DNA from: Proteiniphilum acetatigenes DSM 18083
Lineage (GTDB): Bacteria > Bacteroidota > Bacteroidia > Bacteroidales > Dysgonomonadaceae
Assembly (NCBI RefSeq): GCF_000380985.1
Contig: NZ_KB905693.1
Span: 124,001-188,000, forward strand
DNA length: 64,000 nt
Direction: 5' to 3'
The translations under genes and the position numbers were made by a program. Shown piece by piece: positions 43,516 to 52,391 of this stretch (positions within the stretch are counted from its first letter, which is position 1; each line of letters begins with the position of its first letter). The notes below the pieces were generated by a model. The model did no database searches and was not told the DNA's origin. It saw only the letters and a list, made by a program, of their open reading frames with translations.

Positions 43516-46500
43516 TTAGAATGTTACATTAACTCCAAAAGCCATGGTGAATGGTGTCAGATAACCGTACCCCGGCATTTCAGGATCAAAACTGGTATAT
43601 CTGTCTTTTCCCCATCCTTTTTTCAGCGTAAGTACATTACGTGCAGAAGCATAAATCCGAAGGTGTTGCATCATCATCGCATTCGTAAGCTGTTTCGGGA
43701 AGGTGTAACCCAGTTCTATATTTCTCAACTTCAGATAGGAGCCGTCTTCAACAAAATAGGAGGAAAACCGCTGCTCGCTATTTGGATTTGAATTGGACAT
43801 AGCCGGAATATCGGAATCGGGATTATCGAAATACCATGCATCCAGTATTCTTTTTTCATGATTCTTTCCAGCGGGAACGGAGATATTCCAAAGATCACTT
43901 TCCTGTTTCCAGATATTATTTACCTTATTACCGTATACACCCTGGAAAAAGATGTTCATATCAAAATTCTTATAACCGAGGTCAAAGGTGATTCCCCCGA
44001 AAAAGTCAGGATCGGTAATTCCTATAAAAGTACGGTCATACAATTCATCAACGACCCCATTCCCATCCAGGTCCTTATAACGGATCCTTCCGATGGCCTT
44101 TCCTGTCTGCTCGGCATGGTTATCCACCTCTTCCTGGGTTTTGAAGATGCCATCGGCCACCATTCCATAAAGGATATTAGGCGTTCTGCCTAAGACAAAA
44201 TCATGCATACCGTCACCCGGATACCTGTTGACCACATTTTCGGGAAGTTCTACCAGTTTTGTCCTGTAAGAACCGATATTGGCCGTTATGGCATATTGAA
44301 ACTCAGCGGTTGGATCGTTTCTGTAAGTAATCTCGAATTCAACACCCTGATTATTCATATTGGCTCCATTGATCCAGGGTTCACCTCCTTCACCCATAGC
44401 GGCAATATAAGGAACCTGTACCAACACATCGTTTGTCTTTTTAAAATAATAGCTTAACGAACCGAACAGGCGTTGATTCAGAAAACCAAAATCGACTGCA
44501 ATATCAGTCTGTTTTGTCGTCTCCCACTTTAGATTGGGATTTCCAAGCCAGGTTCTCCGGTAACCAGACCAAAGCGGTCCGCTTTCATTACCTTCTATCG
44601 GATAGGATGTACCAAAATAATCGGTTGTAAAAGGTGTGGAAGTATATCCACGCGGCAATCCCTGCACATTTCCGTTGGCTCCCCAGCTTGCACGAAGCTT
44701 CAGATCAGATACAGCTTCCACGTCAGCCATAAAGGGTTCGTTGTTGATTCTCCATCCGGCCGAAACTGCAGGAAAAATTCCATAGCGGTTGTTCGCACCA
44801 AAGAGTGATGACCCATCTCGTCGTAGTGTAAATGAAAGGAGATACTTTGAGTCAAGGGCATAATTTACTTTTCCAAAGAGTGATAAATAGACATATTCAT
44901 CTGCCGAACTCCCCAATGAATATTTTGTACCGGTAGTCACACCGATATGGGCAAAATCCCTGTCTTCAAGGTATATCCCCTCCCTTCTGGCCGAAAATCC
45001 TTCCTGTACGAATCGGGTAAATTCGGTACCCGCCACCGCATCCAATGAATGTCTTCCGGTATTCAGCGTATAGGAAAGGGTATTGGTCCATACATAACTC
45101 AATGGATGCGACTGGTAGCTTCCTACATAATTTTCCCCGTCGCTGTTCCTTCCGCCGGTCTCAGACCAGATGCCGTCGACCGCCCTGTTATAGGCATTAC
45201 CGTAATCTACCCCGAACTGGGTACGGGCTGATATTCCTTTCCAGATATCAAGGTCAAGGAAAATATTACCGATTATTTTCACGTAATTATTGATATTGTC
45301 TTTATTCATTGTCAATAGACGTACCGGATTGGTAAAATCATCAAAGCCGGGAGCTCCCGCCCAGTTACCGTTGATGTCGTAAACCGGCCCGGCAGGAGGA
45401 TTGATCATTGCCCAACGGGTTTCGTTCGAATTCCTGTATTGCAGATAGGTCAACGCGATATTCTCACCGATTTTCAACCGGTTATTCAATAAGGCGTATT
45501 CCGTATTGGCACGCACCGAGTATTGTCTGAAAAAGGTATGAATTTGCGTACCTTCATTGTTATAATAACCCAATGAAAACAGGCTCTTTGACCGATCTGT
45601 TCCTTGAGAAACGGTCACCTGATGGTTTGTCATCATCGCGGTACGGAAGATTTCGTCCATCCAGTCGGTATCCGAGCCTCTGACAGTCTGTTCCGGATTG
45701 AGCCATTCCGCCGGTTTCACCCCGTCGAGCACTGCCAATTCGTTGTCATTTCTGTGCCAGGTAAAATCATAGGTAGTGGGTAATGACATAGATACGCCAT
45801 ACACTTTCTCGTCATATGCCTGCGCTCTGAAAGCAGCTATTCCGTACTCTTCAGCATTCATCAACCGGGGTTTGTTCACAACGGAACTGAATGAAACACT
45901 TCCGTTGTATTCAACGGATATTGCACCTTCTTTCCCTTTTTTGGTTTGAATCAAAATTACGCCCCCTGATGCGCGTGCACCGTATATACTGGCTGAAGCA
46001 GCGTCTTTCAATATCTGAATCGATTCTATATCTCCGGAATTAATATCCCTAAGGTTGAGATTCTCCGTGGGCATCCCATCCAATACGATCAACGGTTTTA
46101 CTCCACCTGAAAGGGAAGAGAGCCCTCTAATCTGAATATTCACATCTTCAGCAGGATTTCCCCCGTTTGTTGTAATATGGACCCCGGAAAGTTTTCCCTG
46201 CAACGCTTTCATCGCATTGGCCGAAGGATTCTTGATGATATCACTGCTCGTCGCCATGGAAACAGATCCGGTAAGATCGGCTTTCCTTTGTGTCATATAG
46301 CCTGTATAAACCAATTCTTCCAGCATGGTAGCATCATCTTCCATCACCACATCAATTACCGTCGCTCCTCTCACGGATTGTTCCACTGTCCTCTTTCCGA
46401 TAAAGGAAAAAACCAGTACCGCATCCTCTGAAGGCACGTTTAGCTGGTATCTACCATCCATATCGGTGATAGTACCAACAGTTGTACCTTTCACATATAC

Positions 46501-46659
46501 ACTTGTTCCCGGCAAGGGGTCATTGGTATTTTGTTCTGTAACAACTCCTCTGATGGTTTTAGCCTGTTGTATCTGGTTGGGTGTCTGGGCTGCAAAGGTA
46601 TAGAGAGTGAATCCCAGAAACAGACAAACCAAAGCGAGTTTGCTTATAAAATTTTTCAT
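43516..46659 (-). CDS. SusC/RagA-family TonB-dependent transporter (PUL B)
   Basis: A 1047-residue outer-membrane protein: signal peptide (MKNFISKLALVCLFLGFTLY then TFAA), carboxypeptidase-regulatory-like domain (about 36-115), plug with MQTRKADLTGSVS-type segment (here MTQRKADLTGSVSMATSSDI) and SIQILKDAASASIYGARASG, then the barrel ending in LTPFTMAFGVNVTF with terminal Phe. It would import D-arabinan fragments cut by the surface GH183 enzyme. It follows the GH172 gene by 21 bp and precedes SusD by 12 bp. Confidence 0.95.
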   Translation of the reverse strand: MKNFISKLALVCLFLGFTLYTFAAQTPNQIQQAKTIRGVVTEQNTNDPLPGTSVYVKGTTVGTITDMDGRYQLNVPSEDAVLVFSFIGKRTVEQSVRGATVIDVVMEDDATMLEELVYTGYMTQRKADLTGSVSMATSSDIIKNPSANAMKALQGKLSGVHITTNGGNPAEDVNIQIRGLSSLSGGVKPLIVLDGMPTENLNLRDINSGDIESIQILKDAASASIYGARASGGVILIQTKKGKEGAISVEYNGSVSFSSVVNKPRLMNAEEYGIAAFRAQAYDEKVYGVSMSLPTTYDFTWHRNDNELAVLDGVKPAEWLNPEQTVRGSDTDWMDEIFRTAMMTNHQVTVSQGTDRSKSLFSLGYYNNEGTQIHTFFRQYSVRANTEYALLNNRLKIGENIALTYLQYRNSNETRWAMINPPAGPVYDINGNWAGAPGFDDFTNPVRLLTMNKDNINNYVKIIGNIFLDLDIWKGISARTQFGVDYGNAYNRAVDGIWSETGGRNSDGENYVGSYQSHPLSYVWTNTLSYTLNTGRHSLDAVAGTEFTRFVQEGFSARREGIYLEDRDFAHIGVTTGTKYSLGSSADEYVYLSLFGKVNYALDSKYLLSFTLRRDGSSLFGANNRYGIFPAVSAGWRINNEPFMADVEAVSDLKLRASWGANGNVQGLPRGYTSTPFTTDYFGTSYPIEGNESGPLWSGYRRTWLGNPNLKWETTKQTDIAVDFGFLNQRLFGSLSYYFKKTNDVLVQVPYIAAMGEGGEPWINGANMNNQGVEFEITYRNDPTAEFQYAITANIGSYRTKLVELPENVVNRYPGDGMHDFVLGRTPNILYGMVADGIFKTQEEVDNHAEQTGKAIGRIRYKDLDGNGVVDELYDRTFIGITDPDFFGGITFDLGYKNFDMNIFFQGVYGNKVNNIWKQESDLWNISVPAGKNHEKRILDAWYFDNPDSDIPAMSNSNPNSEQRFSSYFVEDGSYLKLRNIELGYTFPKQLTNAMMMQHLRIYASARNVLTLKKGWGKDRYTSFDPEMPGYGYLTPFTMAFGVNVTF

Positions 46660-46680
46660 ATGACTAAATTTATTGATTGA

Positions 46681-47880
46681 TCACTCATTTCCCCACAACT
46701 GTGGGTCATTTCCTTTCGCTTTCCGCCAGGCATCTCTCCAGCGGTGCATATCCATATGGTTGATAAAAGGCTTGGGTTTACGTGCTTCCTTAGATGGCGC
46801 CGGAGGCAATTTTACCGCACTGTCCTGATACCAGTAAGCCACAGTGGCCAGATCAAGGGTGAGATTGTTGTTGTGTCCTGTTTCAATGGTTCCTTTCACT
46901 TCTGTTTCAAAGAAAATGGGGTCATTGATAAAAAAACGGTACACATGGGTTCTTCCCAGCCAGCCTATATCGTTATTCACCCTGGGATAACCGAAATGGG
47001 GATGTGAGAACGGCTCTTTGGGACACCAGGAGGTATTGAAGAAATCTTCCGTACCGGTGCCGATCAAAGAAGGGGTCTTCTCCCCGTCGATAAACCACAT
47101 ATCATCTCCCTCGCCGTACCACATGGGGGTAGGAGAGTGTACGTAATAATTGATCCCTACAAAATGCCCTTTCCCTTTGGTTTCGATAAAAACATAGTTC
47201 CGGTCTAACTGGGTATTGGGCTTCCATTCGCCTGTCAGTGCCCATTCAGTTTCTCCTTCAGGCAGGGCTTTGGATAGGCTATGATTATACCAGGCGTGAA
47301 AACGGCCCATTCCTTCGGAAAGTTCCGCCATCTCCAGATAGTCTACATAAAAATAGAAAGCATTGATCGTCTTATCGGTCTGATTCTCAATCTCTATTCT
47401 CGCTCCTTTCTCAAAGGGCATCGCAAAATAACTGCTCAGTCCTGTTCCGTTCTCAGGTCCTGCCGACAAGGGAAGCGAAGCGTAATTATACCGCTCGTCC
47501 CATCCCTGTCCAAAGAAAGGCCCGATAGGTGATTCCACCGAGGGATAATCGTTCCCGTCCCAATACATCCTGATAATGATATCGTTCCTGCTTAATTCAC
47601 CGGGTGGAGGAGCAATGGTAATCCAGATATGGTTGATTACACCTGTCCCTTTTATCTCCGCAATAGTTCGTTTTTCACCGGGCTTGAACGGTTCCAGATG
47701 GTCCCGGTTTCCTCCTGTGGGATCGGTACTGGATATCCTCCTGTTTTTCATGCCCGACTTCAATTTTGCCAGTTCAAACATCTCCCCCATCGACTCTGTT
47801 TGGGAAAAGAGGGGTAATGAAAGCATAATTCCCAAAATAAGGGTGCTTAATTTCAGCATTTTAAAGTTAATTTTCTTCAT
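46681..47880 (-). CDS. GH172 (DUF2961) enzyme, third copy
   Basis: A 399-residue protein with a signal peptide (LKLSTLILGIMLSLPLF then SQ). DUF2961 landmarks: IAEIKGTGVINHIWITIAPP, MYWDGNDYPSVESPIGPFFG, KGHFVGINYYVHSPTPMW, YGEGDDMWFIDGEKTPSLIG and GTGTEDFFNTSWC; the Glu residues in GEGD and GTED are the likely catalytic pair. It is closer in length and motif wording to the copy at 34322 than to the long copy at 32320, but clearly divergent. It lies directly ahead of the Sus pair, so it is probably expressed early and strongly. Exo-alpha-D-arabinofuranosidase activity is inferred. Confidence 0.9.
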   Translation of the reverse strand: MKKINFKMLKLSTLILGIMLSLPLFSQTESMGEMFELAKLKSGMKNRRISSTDPTGGNRDHLEPFKPGEKRTIAEIKGTGVINHIWITIAPPPGELSRNDIIIRMYWDGNDYPSVESPIGPFFGQGWDERYNYASLPLSAGPENGTGLSSYFAMPFEKGARIEIENQTDKTINAFYFYVDYLEMAELSEGMGRFHAWYNHSLSKALPEGETEWALTGEWKPNTQLDRNYVFIETKGKGHFVGINYYVHSPTPMWYGEGDDMWFIDGEKTPSLIGTGTEDFFNTSWCPKEPFSHPHFGYPRVNNDIGWLGRTHVYRFFINDPIFFETEVKGTIETGHNNNLTLDLATVAYWYQDSAVKLPPAPSKEARKPKPFINHMDMHRWRDAWRKAKGNDPQLWGNE

Positions 47881-47956
47881 TCTATCTATTTATTTACAAT
47901 TTAAGAATACGATTGATATAAGATTATTACATAAAGGATTACAGACTCTATAAAAT

Positions 47957-47988
47957 CTTTATTCTTTACTCCTTACTCTTTATTCTTA
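47957..47988. repeat. TCTTTATTC/TTTACTC pyrimidine repeat
   Basis: The end of the 105-bp gap after fucI and the last codons of fucI are built of TCTTTATTC, TTTACTCC and TTACTC units. Almost the same string occurs at 16711-16742, between genes of PUL A. Confidence 0.45.
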
Positions 47989-49761
47989 TCTATACACCGG
48001 TCCGTAAGCTGCACAGGCACGGTAATCCGCCCCTTCGTTATCAGAACCGAATGCGGACCATGCATCCGGACGGAAGATCTTTTCATCATCCACATTGTGC
48101 ATATTCACCGGAATAGAAAGCGCCGAAGCCAGTGTGATCAGGTCGGCACCGATATGTCCATAACTGATAGCACCATGATTTGCACCCCAATAGTTCATCA
48201 CCGAATAGATATCTGTAAAGCGGCCTTTACCGGTGATGCGCGGTACGAAGAAGGTAGACGGCCATGTCTTGTCGGTTCGTTTGTTGATGATGTCGAAAAC
48301 TTCTTCAGGAAAGGTGGCTGTCCATCCTTCAGCAATCTGTAATACAGGCCCCAATCCCTTGATCAGGTTCAGGCGGCACATGGTCACCGGCATACCTGCC
48401 CTGGTCAGAAATTGTGAAGAATATCCTCCTCCACGCATATACTCAAGCGATGCAGGATACCAGGTAGTGGCATTGAGCATCTTTTCCACCTCTTCCTCAC
48501 TGATCTCCCAGAAAGGTTTCATCACAGGATTGCCGTTTTCGTCCGACTGCTGACCGGTACCGTCAAGGGTACATGAACCGGAATTGATGAGGTGGATCGC
48601 ACCATCTTTCAATATTCCTTCAGGTTTCCATCCGCTTACCCGTTCTATCGCTTCGGGACTCCAATAGGTACGTACATCGGCAAAGATCTGGGAAGTATTG
48701 GTAAGTAGTTGGTTGAATAACATACTGATACCGTTAAGGTGATCATCCTCAGTAGCAAAAGTGAATGGTTTCCGGATCCCGTTCCAGTCGAATGAAGAAT
48801 TGAGGATCGCTTCCGAAAAATCACCATCGGGCAGAAAATCGGTCCACTGCCGTTGCCCCTGAAAACCTCCCGCTATGGCATTGTGCCCAAGGGCTTCTTC
48901 ACCATATCCCATAGTGTCCAGTACCGGATTTCCAATCATCAGGTCACGCATAATCAGTGTCATCTTCACCACGAACTCCCAGTCTTTATCTTTCTGTTCC
49001 CGGCTGTGCTTCAGATGTTCAGGATTAAAATCCTCTCCCTCACGAGTCATACAGTGCTCTTTTGTCCACTGCATCGCTTTGGCGAATTCATCATGATTAT
49101 AGATACCCAGTTGAATGCGGCGAAGTATTTCACTGGCATCCACAAATTCGGTACGCATCCCGAGGTACTCCTGCAAGAAATCGGGATTGGTCATAGAGCC
49201 ACCGATCCCCATCGAGACGGAACCGATGGAGAGGTATGATTTCCCCCGCATGATAGCCACGGCAAGTCCCGCCTTCGCAAAGCGAAGCAGTTTCTCCTGT
49301 ACATCGGTCGGAATCGACGGGTCGTTCATATCCTGTACTTCCCTTCCGTAAATACCGAATGCAGGCAGTCCCTTTTGATTATGAACCGCCAGCGCAGCCG
49401 AAAGATAAACCGCGCCGGGGCGCTCCGTACCGTTGAATCCCCAAATCGCTTTCGGGATATTAGGATTCATGTCAATGGTCTCAGATCCGTAACACCAGCA
49501 GGGGGTAACAGACAGGGAAAGCCCTACGTTCTCCTTTTCAAATTTTTCAGCACATAAGGCTGCTTCTTTCACCCCTCCGATACAACTGTCGGCAATCACA
49601 CATTCTACCGGAGAACCGTCGGGATACCGAAGATTTTCACGGTATAACTTTTCTACACTTTTCGCCAGATTCATAGTGGTATCTTCGAGAGATTCCCTGA
49701 TGCCTCCGCGTCGTCCGTCAATCACAGGACGAATTCCGATCTTAGGATAATTTTGTTGCAT
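47986..49761 (-). CDS. fucI: L-fucose/D-arabinose isomerase
   Basis: A 591-residue enzyme nearly collinear with E. coli Fuc[108 protein letters not shown] and [20 protein letters not shown]. The manganese-ligand Glu, Asp and His segments are all present. The enzyme is also called D-arabinose isomerase, since it turns D-arabinose into D-ribulose as well as L-fucose into L-fuculose. With arabinan-type hydrolases and a ribulokinase but no fuculokinase or fuculose-phosphate aldolase in the locus, D-arabinose is the better guess. First structural gene after the LacI gene, behind two identical operators. Confidence 0.95.
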   Translation of the reverse strand: MQQNYPKIGIRPVIDGRRGGIRESLEDTTMNLAKSVEKLYRENLRYPDGSPVECVIADSCIGGVKEAALCAEKFEKENVGLSLSVTPCWCYGSETIDMNPNIPKAIWGFNGTERPGAVYLSAALAVHNQKGLPAFGIYGREVQDMNDPSIPTDVQEKLLRFAKAGLAVAIMRGKSYLSIGSVSMGIGGSMTNPDFLQEYLGMRTEFVDASEILRRIQLGIYNHDEFAKAMQWTKEHCMTREGEDFNPEHLKHSREQKDKDWEFVVKMTLIMRDLMIGNPVLDTMGYGEEALGHNAIAGGFQGQRQWTDFLPDGDFSEAILNSSFDWNGIRKPFTFATEDDHLNGISMLFNQLLTNTSQIFADVRTYWSPEAIERVSGWKPEGILKDGAIHLINSGSCTLDGTGQQSDENGNPVMKPFWEISEEEVEKMLNATTWYPASLEYMRGGGYSSQFLTRAGMPVTMCRLNLIKGLGPVLQIAEGWTATFPEEVFDIINKRTDKTWPSTFFVPRITGKGRFTDIYSVMNYWGANHGAISYGHIGADLITLASALSIPVNMHNVDDEKIFRPDAWSAFGSDNEGADYRACAAYGPVYR

Positions 49762-49801
49762 ACAATTTAGTTTACTTTTTTATACTATATATAAAGGATA
49801 G

Positions 49802-49817
49802 AATTAAACGTTTAACT
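49802..49817. promoter_or_regulatory. LacI-type operator AATTAAACGTTTAACT (fucI proximal)
   Basis: A perfect 12-bp palindrome TTAAACGTTTAA (49804-49815) with central CG, 40 bp upstream of fucI. The surrounding 16 bases are identical to the site at 49877. The intervening DNA has a weak -7-like element (TGCTTTTG on the minus strand, 49855-49862), so the pair may bracket the promoter. Confidence 0.82.
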
Positions 49818-49876
49818 ACTACCCTCACACTTATCACAATTATTTAATCCTATACAAAAGCAATTTATCAGAGATT

Positions 49877-49892
49877 AATTAAACGTTTAACT
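49877..49892. promoter_or_regulatory. LacI-type operator AATTAAACGTTTAACT (fucI distal)
   Basis: Second identical copy, 75 bp from the first (about seven helical turns), between the LacI stop and fucI. Two in-phase operators suit looping by a tetrameric or higher-order LacI repressor. Confidence 0.82.
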
Positions 49893-49908
49893 GACTGTAG
49901 AAAAAATT

Positions 49909-50904
49909 TCAGGTAATCAATTCTGCTTCCAAAAAGAGTTTTTGGTTTTTTACATCCTTTTTCTCTATCTGATCAATCAGCAGTTCCAATGCACTTTTAG
50001 CCATTTCTTCGATAGGTTGTTTAATGAAGGGTACCCTAAAGGGGAACAAATTAATAGCATCAGTTTCATCAAAACACATTACCTGAATATCTTTTTGAAT
50101 AAGCATTCCTCGTTTGAACAACGATTTCACACCCGCCATGGAGATAGTATTGGTAGCAAAGAAAATGGCATCTACTTTTTTTTCACATTTCAATAATTGT
50201 GAAATAGCCTTATCCATATCTTCATTCAAATATTGATAACTTACCTCCTTCACATGATCCGGAGTAAAAAGTCCTGCATCTTTCATTGCCTCTATGAATC
50301 CCCGTTTTCGTTCGTTGGTATGAAACTGATCCTGTCTGTAAGTAATGAATGCCGGATTTTTAAATCCCTGGTCAATCAACTGCTTTGTGGAACGATAACA
50401 TATTTCATAATTGTTGATCAGTACAGAAGGAACGTTTAAATCCGGAAATCCCCTGTCTACCAAAACCAACGGTTTCTTACCTTTCAAAACCGATTCTATC
50501 AAAACCTCACTTCCTTCTGCAGGAGTGATGATTAAACCATCCACCTGTCGGGAATTAAGAAAAGTGATTATCTTTCCCATCTCCTCCAATTTTTCATTGG
50601 TATTACCAATAATCACTGTGTATCCTTCTTTCTCAGCGTAATTCTGAATATGGAGAGCCAACGTGCCAAAAAATACATTCGAAATATCAGCGACTATTAA
50701 TCCGATTGACTTGGAATGGCCCATTTTCAAACCTTTGGCCAGGCTATTAGGTATATAATGCAACTCAGCCGCTTTATCTATGATTTTTTTTGACATTTCC
50801 TCACTTACCCTGCCATTCTTGTTCTTTCCGTTCAGAACAAGTGACACGGTTGCAGCAGATACTCCTAACTCTTTTGCTATTACCTTTAAGGAAACTTTTT
50901 CCAC
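49909..50904 (-). CDS. LacI-family transcriptional regulator of PUL B
   Basis: A 331-residue regulator beginning at a GTG (no better ATG nearby; MEKVSLKVIAKELGVSAATV starts the helix-turn-helix at once). Hinge SLAKGLKMGHSKS and a periplasmic-binding-protein-like domain follow. The protein ends at AELIT, a few residues before the point where most relatives carry a polar tail (the paralogue at 24148 continues through QQSSQRHP); this is probably not damaging. Paired operators before fucI and one palindrome in its own promoter suggest it represses the whole arabinan locus and itself, with D-arabinose, D-ribulose or a phosphate of it as probable inducer. Confidence 0.92.
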   Translation of the reverse strand: MEKVSLKVIAKELGVSAATVSLVLNGKNKNGRVSEEMSKKIIDKAAELHYIPNSLAKGLKMGHSKSIGLIVADISNVFFGTLALHIQNYAEKEGYTVIIGNTNEKLEEMGKIITFLNSRQVDGLIITPAEGSEVLIESVLKGKKPLVLVDRGFPDLNVPSVLINNYEICYRSTKQLIDQGFKNPAFITYRQDQFHTNERKRGFIEAMKDAGLFTPDHVKEVSYQYLNEDMDKAISQLLKCEKKVDAIFFATNTISMAGVKSLFKRGMLIQKDIQVMCFDETDAINLFPFRVPFIKQPIEEMAKSALELLIDQIEKKDVKNQKLFLEAELIT

Positions 50905-50935
50905 TCTCTATAGACATTTATAACGTAACTTAACG

Positions 50936-50960
50936 CAAAAGTATAAGGTTAATCGATTAA
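50936..50960 (-). promoter_or_regulatory. Promoter and auto-operator of the PUL B LacI gene
   Basis: A -7 element TACTTTTG (minus strand, 50936-50943) fits TAnnTTTG and lies 32 bp before the GTG. Five bases upstream is a perfect 12-bp palindrome TTAATCGATTAA (50949-50960), the same relative position as the auto-operator of the PUL A regulator. No clear -33 element is seen. Confidence 0.65.
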
Positions 50961-51144
50961 TTAAAAATTATTTCTTATGTTTTATAACATATTTATGCTA
51001 TACAATGATTATTTATATCAATTCTAAATAAAAATATCGTTAGATATAGGATAAGAAGTAGATCGGGGAAGTATTTTAAAAGAGATATTCAATAAACTTA
51101 AAGATATAGGTATCAACGATATAAAATTAGTTTTATGGACGACG

Positions 51145-52248
51145 TCAAACATTAAACCTGAAATGCATAATATCCCCGTCCTGCACAATATATTCCTTTC
51201 CTTCCACACTCATTTTCCCTGCTTCCTTCACGGCATTTTCGGAACCGTAAGTAATAAAATCCTCATATTTGATCACTTCTGCCCGGATAAATCCCTTTTC
51301 AAAATCGGTATGGATCACTCCGGCACACTGCGGTGCTTTCCATCCTTTCTGGAAAGTCCATGCACGTACTTCCTGCACACCTGCTGTCAGGAATGTTTGC
51401 AGATCCAACAGGTTATATGCGGCTTTGATCAGCCGGCTTACACCTGATTCCTCCAATCCTATTTCATTCAGGAACATTTCACGCTCTTCATAGGTATCGA
51501 ACTCAGCTATTTCAGACTCAATTTTTGCCGCAACGACCAATATCCGGGCATTTTCATTTTTCACCGCTTCCCGCACCGCTTCTACATACTGATTACCGGC
51601 TACCGCACTCGCTTCATCCACATTACAGACGTATAATACCGGTTTTGCGGTTAACAGGAAAAGTTCGCGGGCAATTTTATTTTCATCTTTTGTGTCGAAA
51701 GAAACGGTACGGGCCGATTCCCCCTGCAACAATGCTCCCCTGATCTTTGAATAGACTTCGAAAGCAAGTCTGGCATCTTTATCTCCTCCTGTCTTAGCCT
51801 GTTTTTCCACTTTAGTGATACGGGCTTCAATAGTTTCCAGATCTTTCAATTGCAACTCGGCATCGATGATCTCTTTATCCCTGACAGGATCCACCCTGCC
51901 ATCGACATGAGTCACATTTTCATCGTCAAAGCAACGCAATACATGCAATATGGCATCTGTCTCACGGATATTGGCCAGAAATTTATTTCCCAGACCTTCT
52001 CCCTTACTCGCACCTTTTACCAATCCTGCAATATCTACGATCTCCACAGTAGTAGGTACAATCTTCTGGGGATGGATCAATTCCGCCAGTTTATTTAGCC
52101 GTTCATCCGGAACAGTAATAACCCCTACATTGGGTTCTATAGTACAAAACGGGAAATTTGCCGCCTGCGCTTTCGCATTCGACAAACAATTGAAAAGGGT
52201 GGATTTCCCCACATTGGGAAGTCCTACAATACCACATTGCAGAGCCAT
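51145..52248 (-). CDS. ychF: YchF/OLA1-family redox-regulated ATPase
   Basis: A 367-residue P-loop protein with G1 GLPNVGKST (9-17), the switch segment [20 protein letters not shown], the altered G4 motif NVDE that turns specificity towards ATP, and the C-terminal TGS domain (about 283-366) ending in [13 protein letters not shown]. It binds ribosomes and modulates translation and stress responses in other bacteria. Full length and well conserved. It belongs to the chromosomal backbone rather than the PUL; it has its own promoter (52338-52368). Confidence 0.97.
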   Translation of the reverse strand: MALQCGIVGLPNVGKSTLFNCLSNAKAQAANFPFCTIEPNVGVITVPDERLNKLAELIHPQKIVPTTVEIVDIAGLVKGASKGEGLGNKFLANIRETDAILHVLRCFDDENVTHVDGRVDPVRDKEIIDAELQLKDLETIEARITKVEKQAKTGGDKDARLAFEVYSKIRGALLQGESARTVSFDTKDENKIARELFLLTAKPVLYVCNVDEASAVAGNQYVEAVREAVKNENARILVVAAKIESEIAEFDTYEEREMFLNEIGLEESGVSRLIKAAYNLLDLQTFLTAGVQEVRAWTFQKGWKAPQCAGVIHTDFEKGFIRAEVIKYEDFITYGSENAVKEAGKMSVEGKEYIVQDGDIMHFRFNV

Positions 52249-52278
52249 TCTATTAAGACTTTAAGACCGCTTCGCTAT

Positions 52279-52305
52279 AAGAACCAAGAACCAGGATTGG
52301 AGACA
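52279..52305. repeat. AGAACCAAGAACCAGGA element
   Basis: Tandem AGAACCA units in the ychF leader, between its promoter and start. The same words appear at 738 and around 29960 (GGAACCAAGACA). Part of the dispersed low-complexity family. Confidence 0.4.
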
Positions 52306-52337
52306 AAGCTGAAATTTATACTTTTATTTAGTGGGTG

Positions 52338-52368
52338 CAAAAGTACATAAAATTGAAGTATTTCCAAA
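52338..52368 (-). promoter_or_regulatory. Promoter of ychF
   Basis: TTTG (minus strand, 52365-52368) and TACTTTTG (52338-52345) are separated by 19 bp, a full match to the Bacteroidetes consensus. The transcript would have a leader of about 85 bases. Confidence 0.7.
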
Positions 52369-52391
52369 CTCCTAAATGATAAAGCTATTTC

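Noticed and set aside
47986-49761. L-fucose utilisation as the role of the fucI locus
   Set aside because: fucI and fucP alone would allow it, but no fuculokinase, fuculose-phosphate aldolase or fucosidase (GH29/GH95) is present, and the kinase is of the ribulokinase type. D-arabinose explains all genes better.
51024-51144. Possible gene fragment or inverted repeat after the LacI/ychF gap
   Set aside because: A short plus-strand stretch reads like protein, and ATATCGTT/AACGATAT form an 8-bp inverted repeat 74 bp apart, but there is no start, no family match and the frame runs antisense into ychF. The 240-bp gap otherwise holds nothing I can support beyond the LacI promoter.
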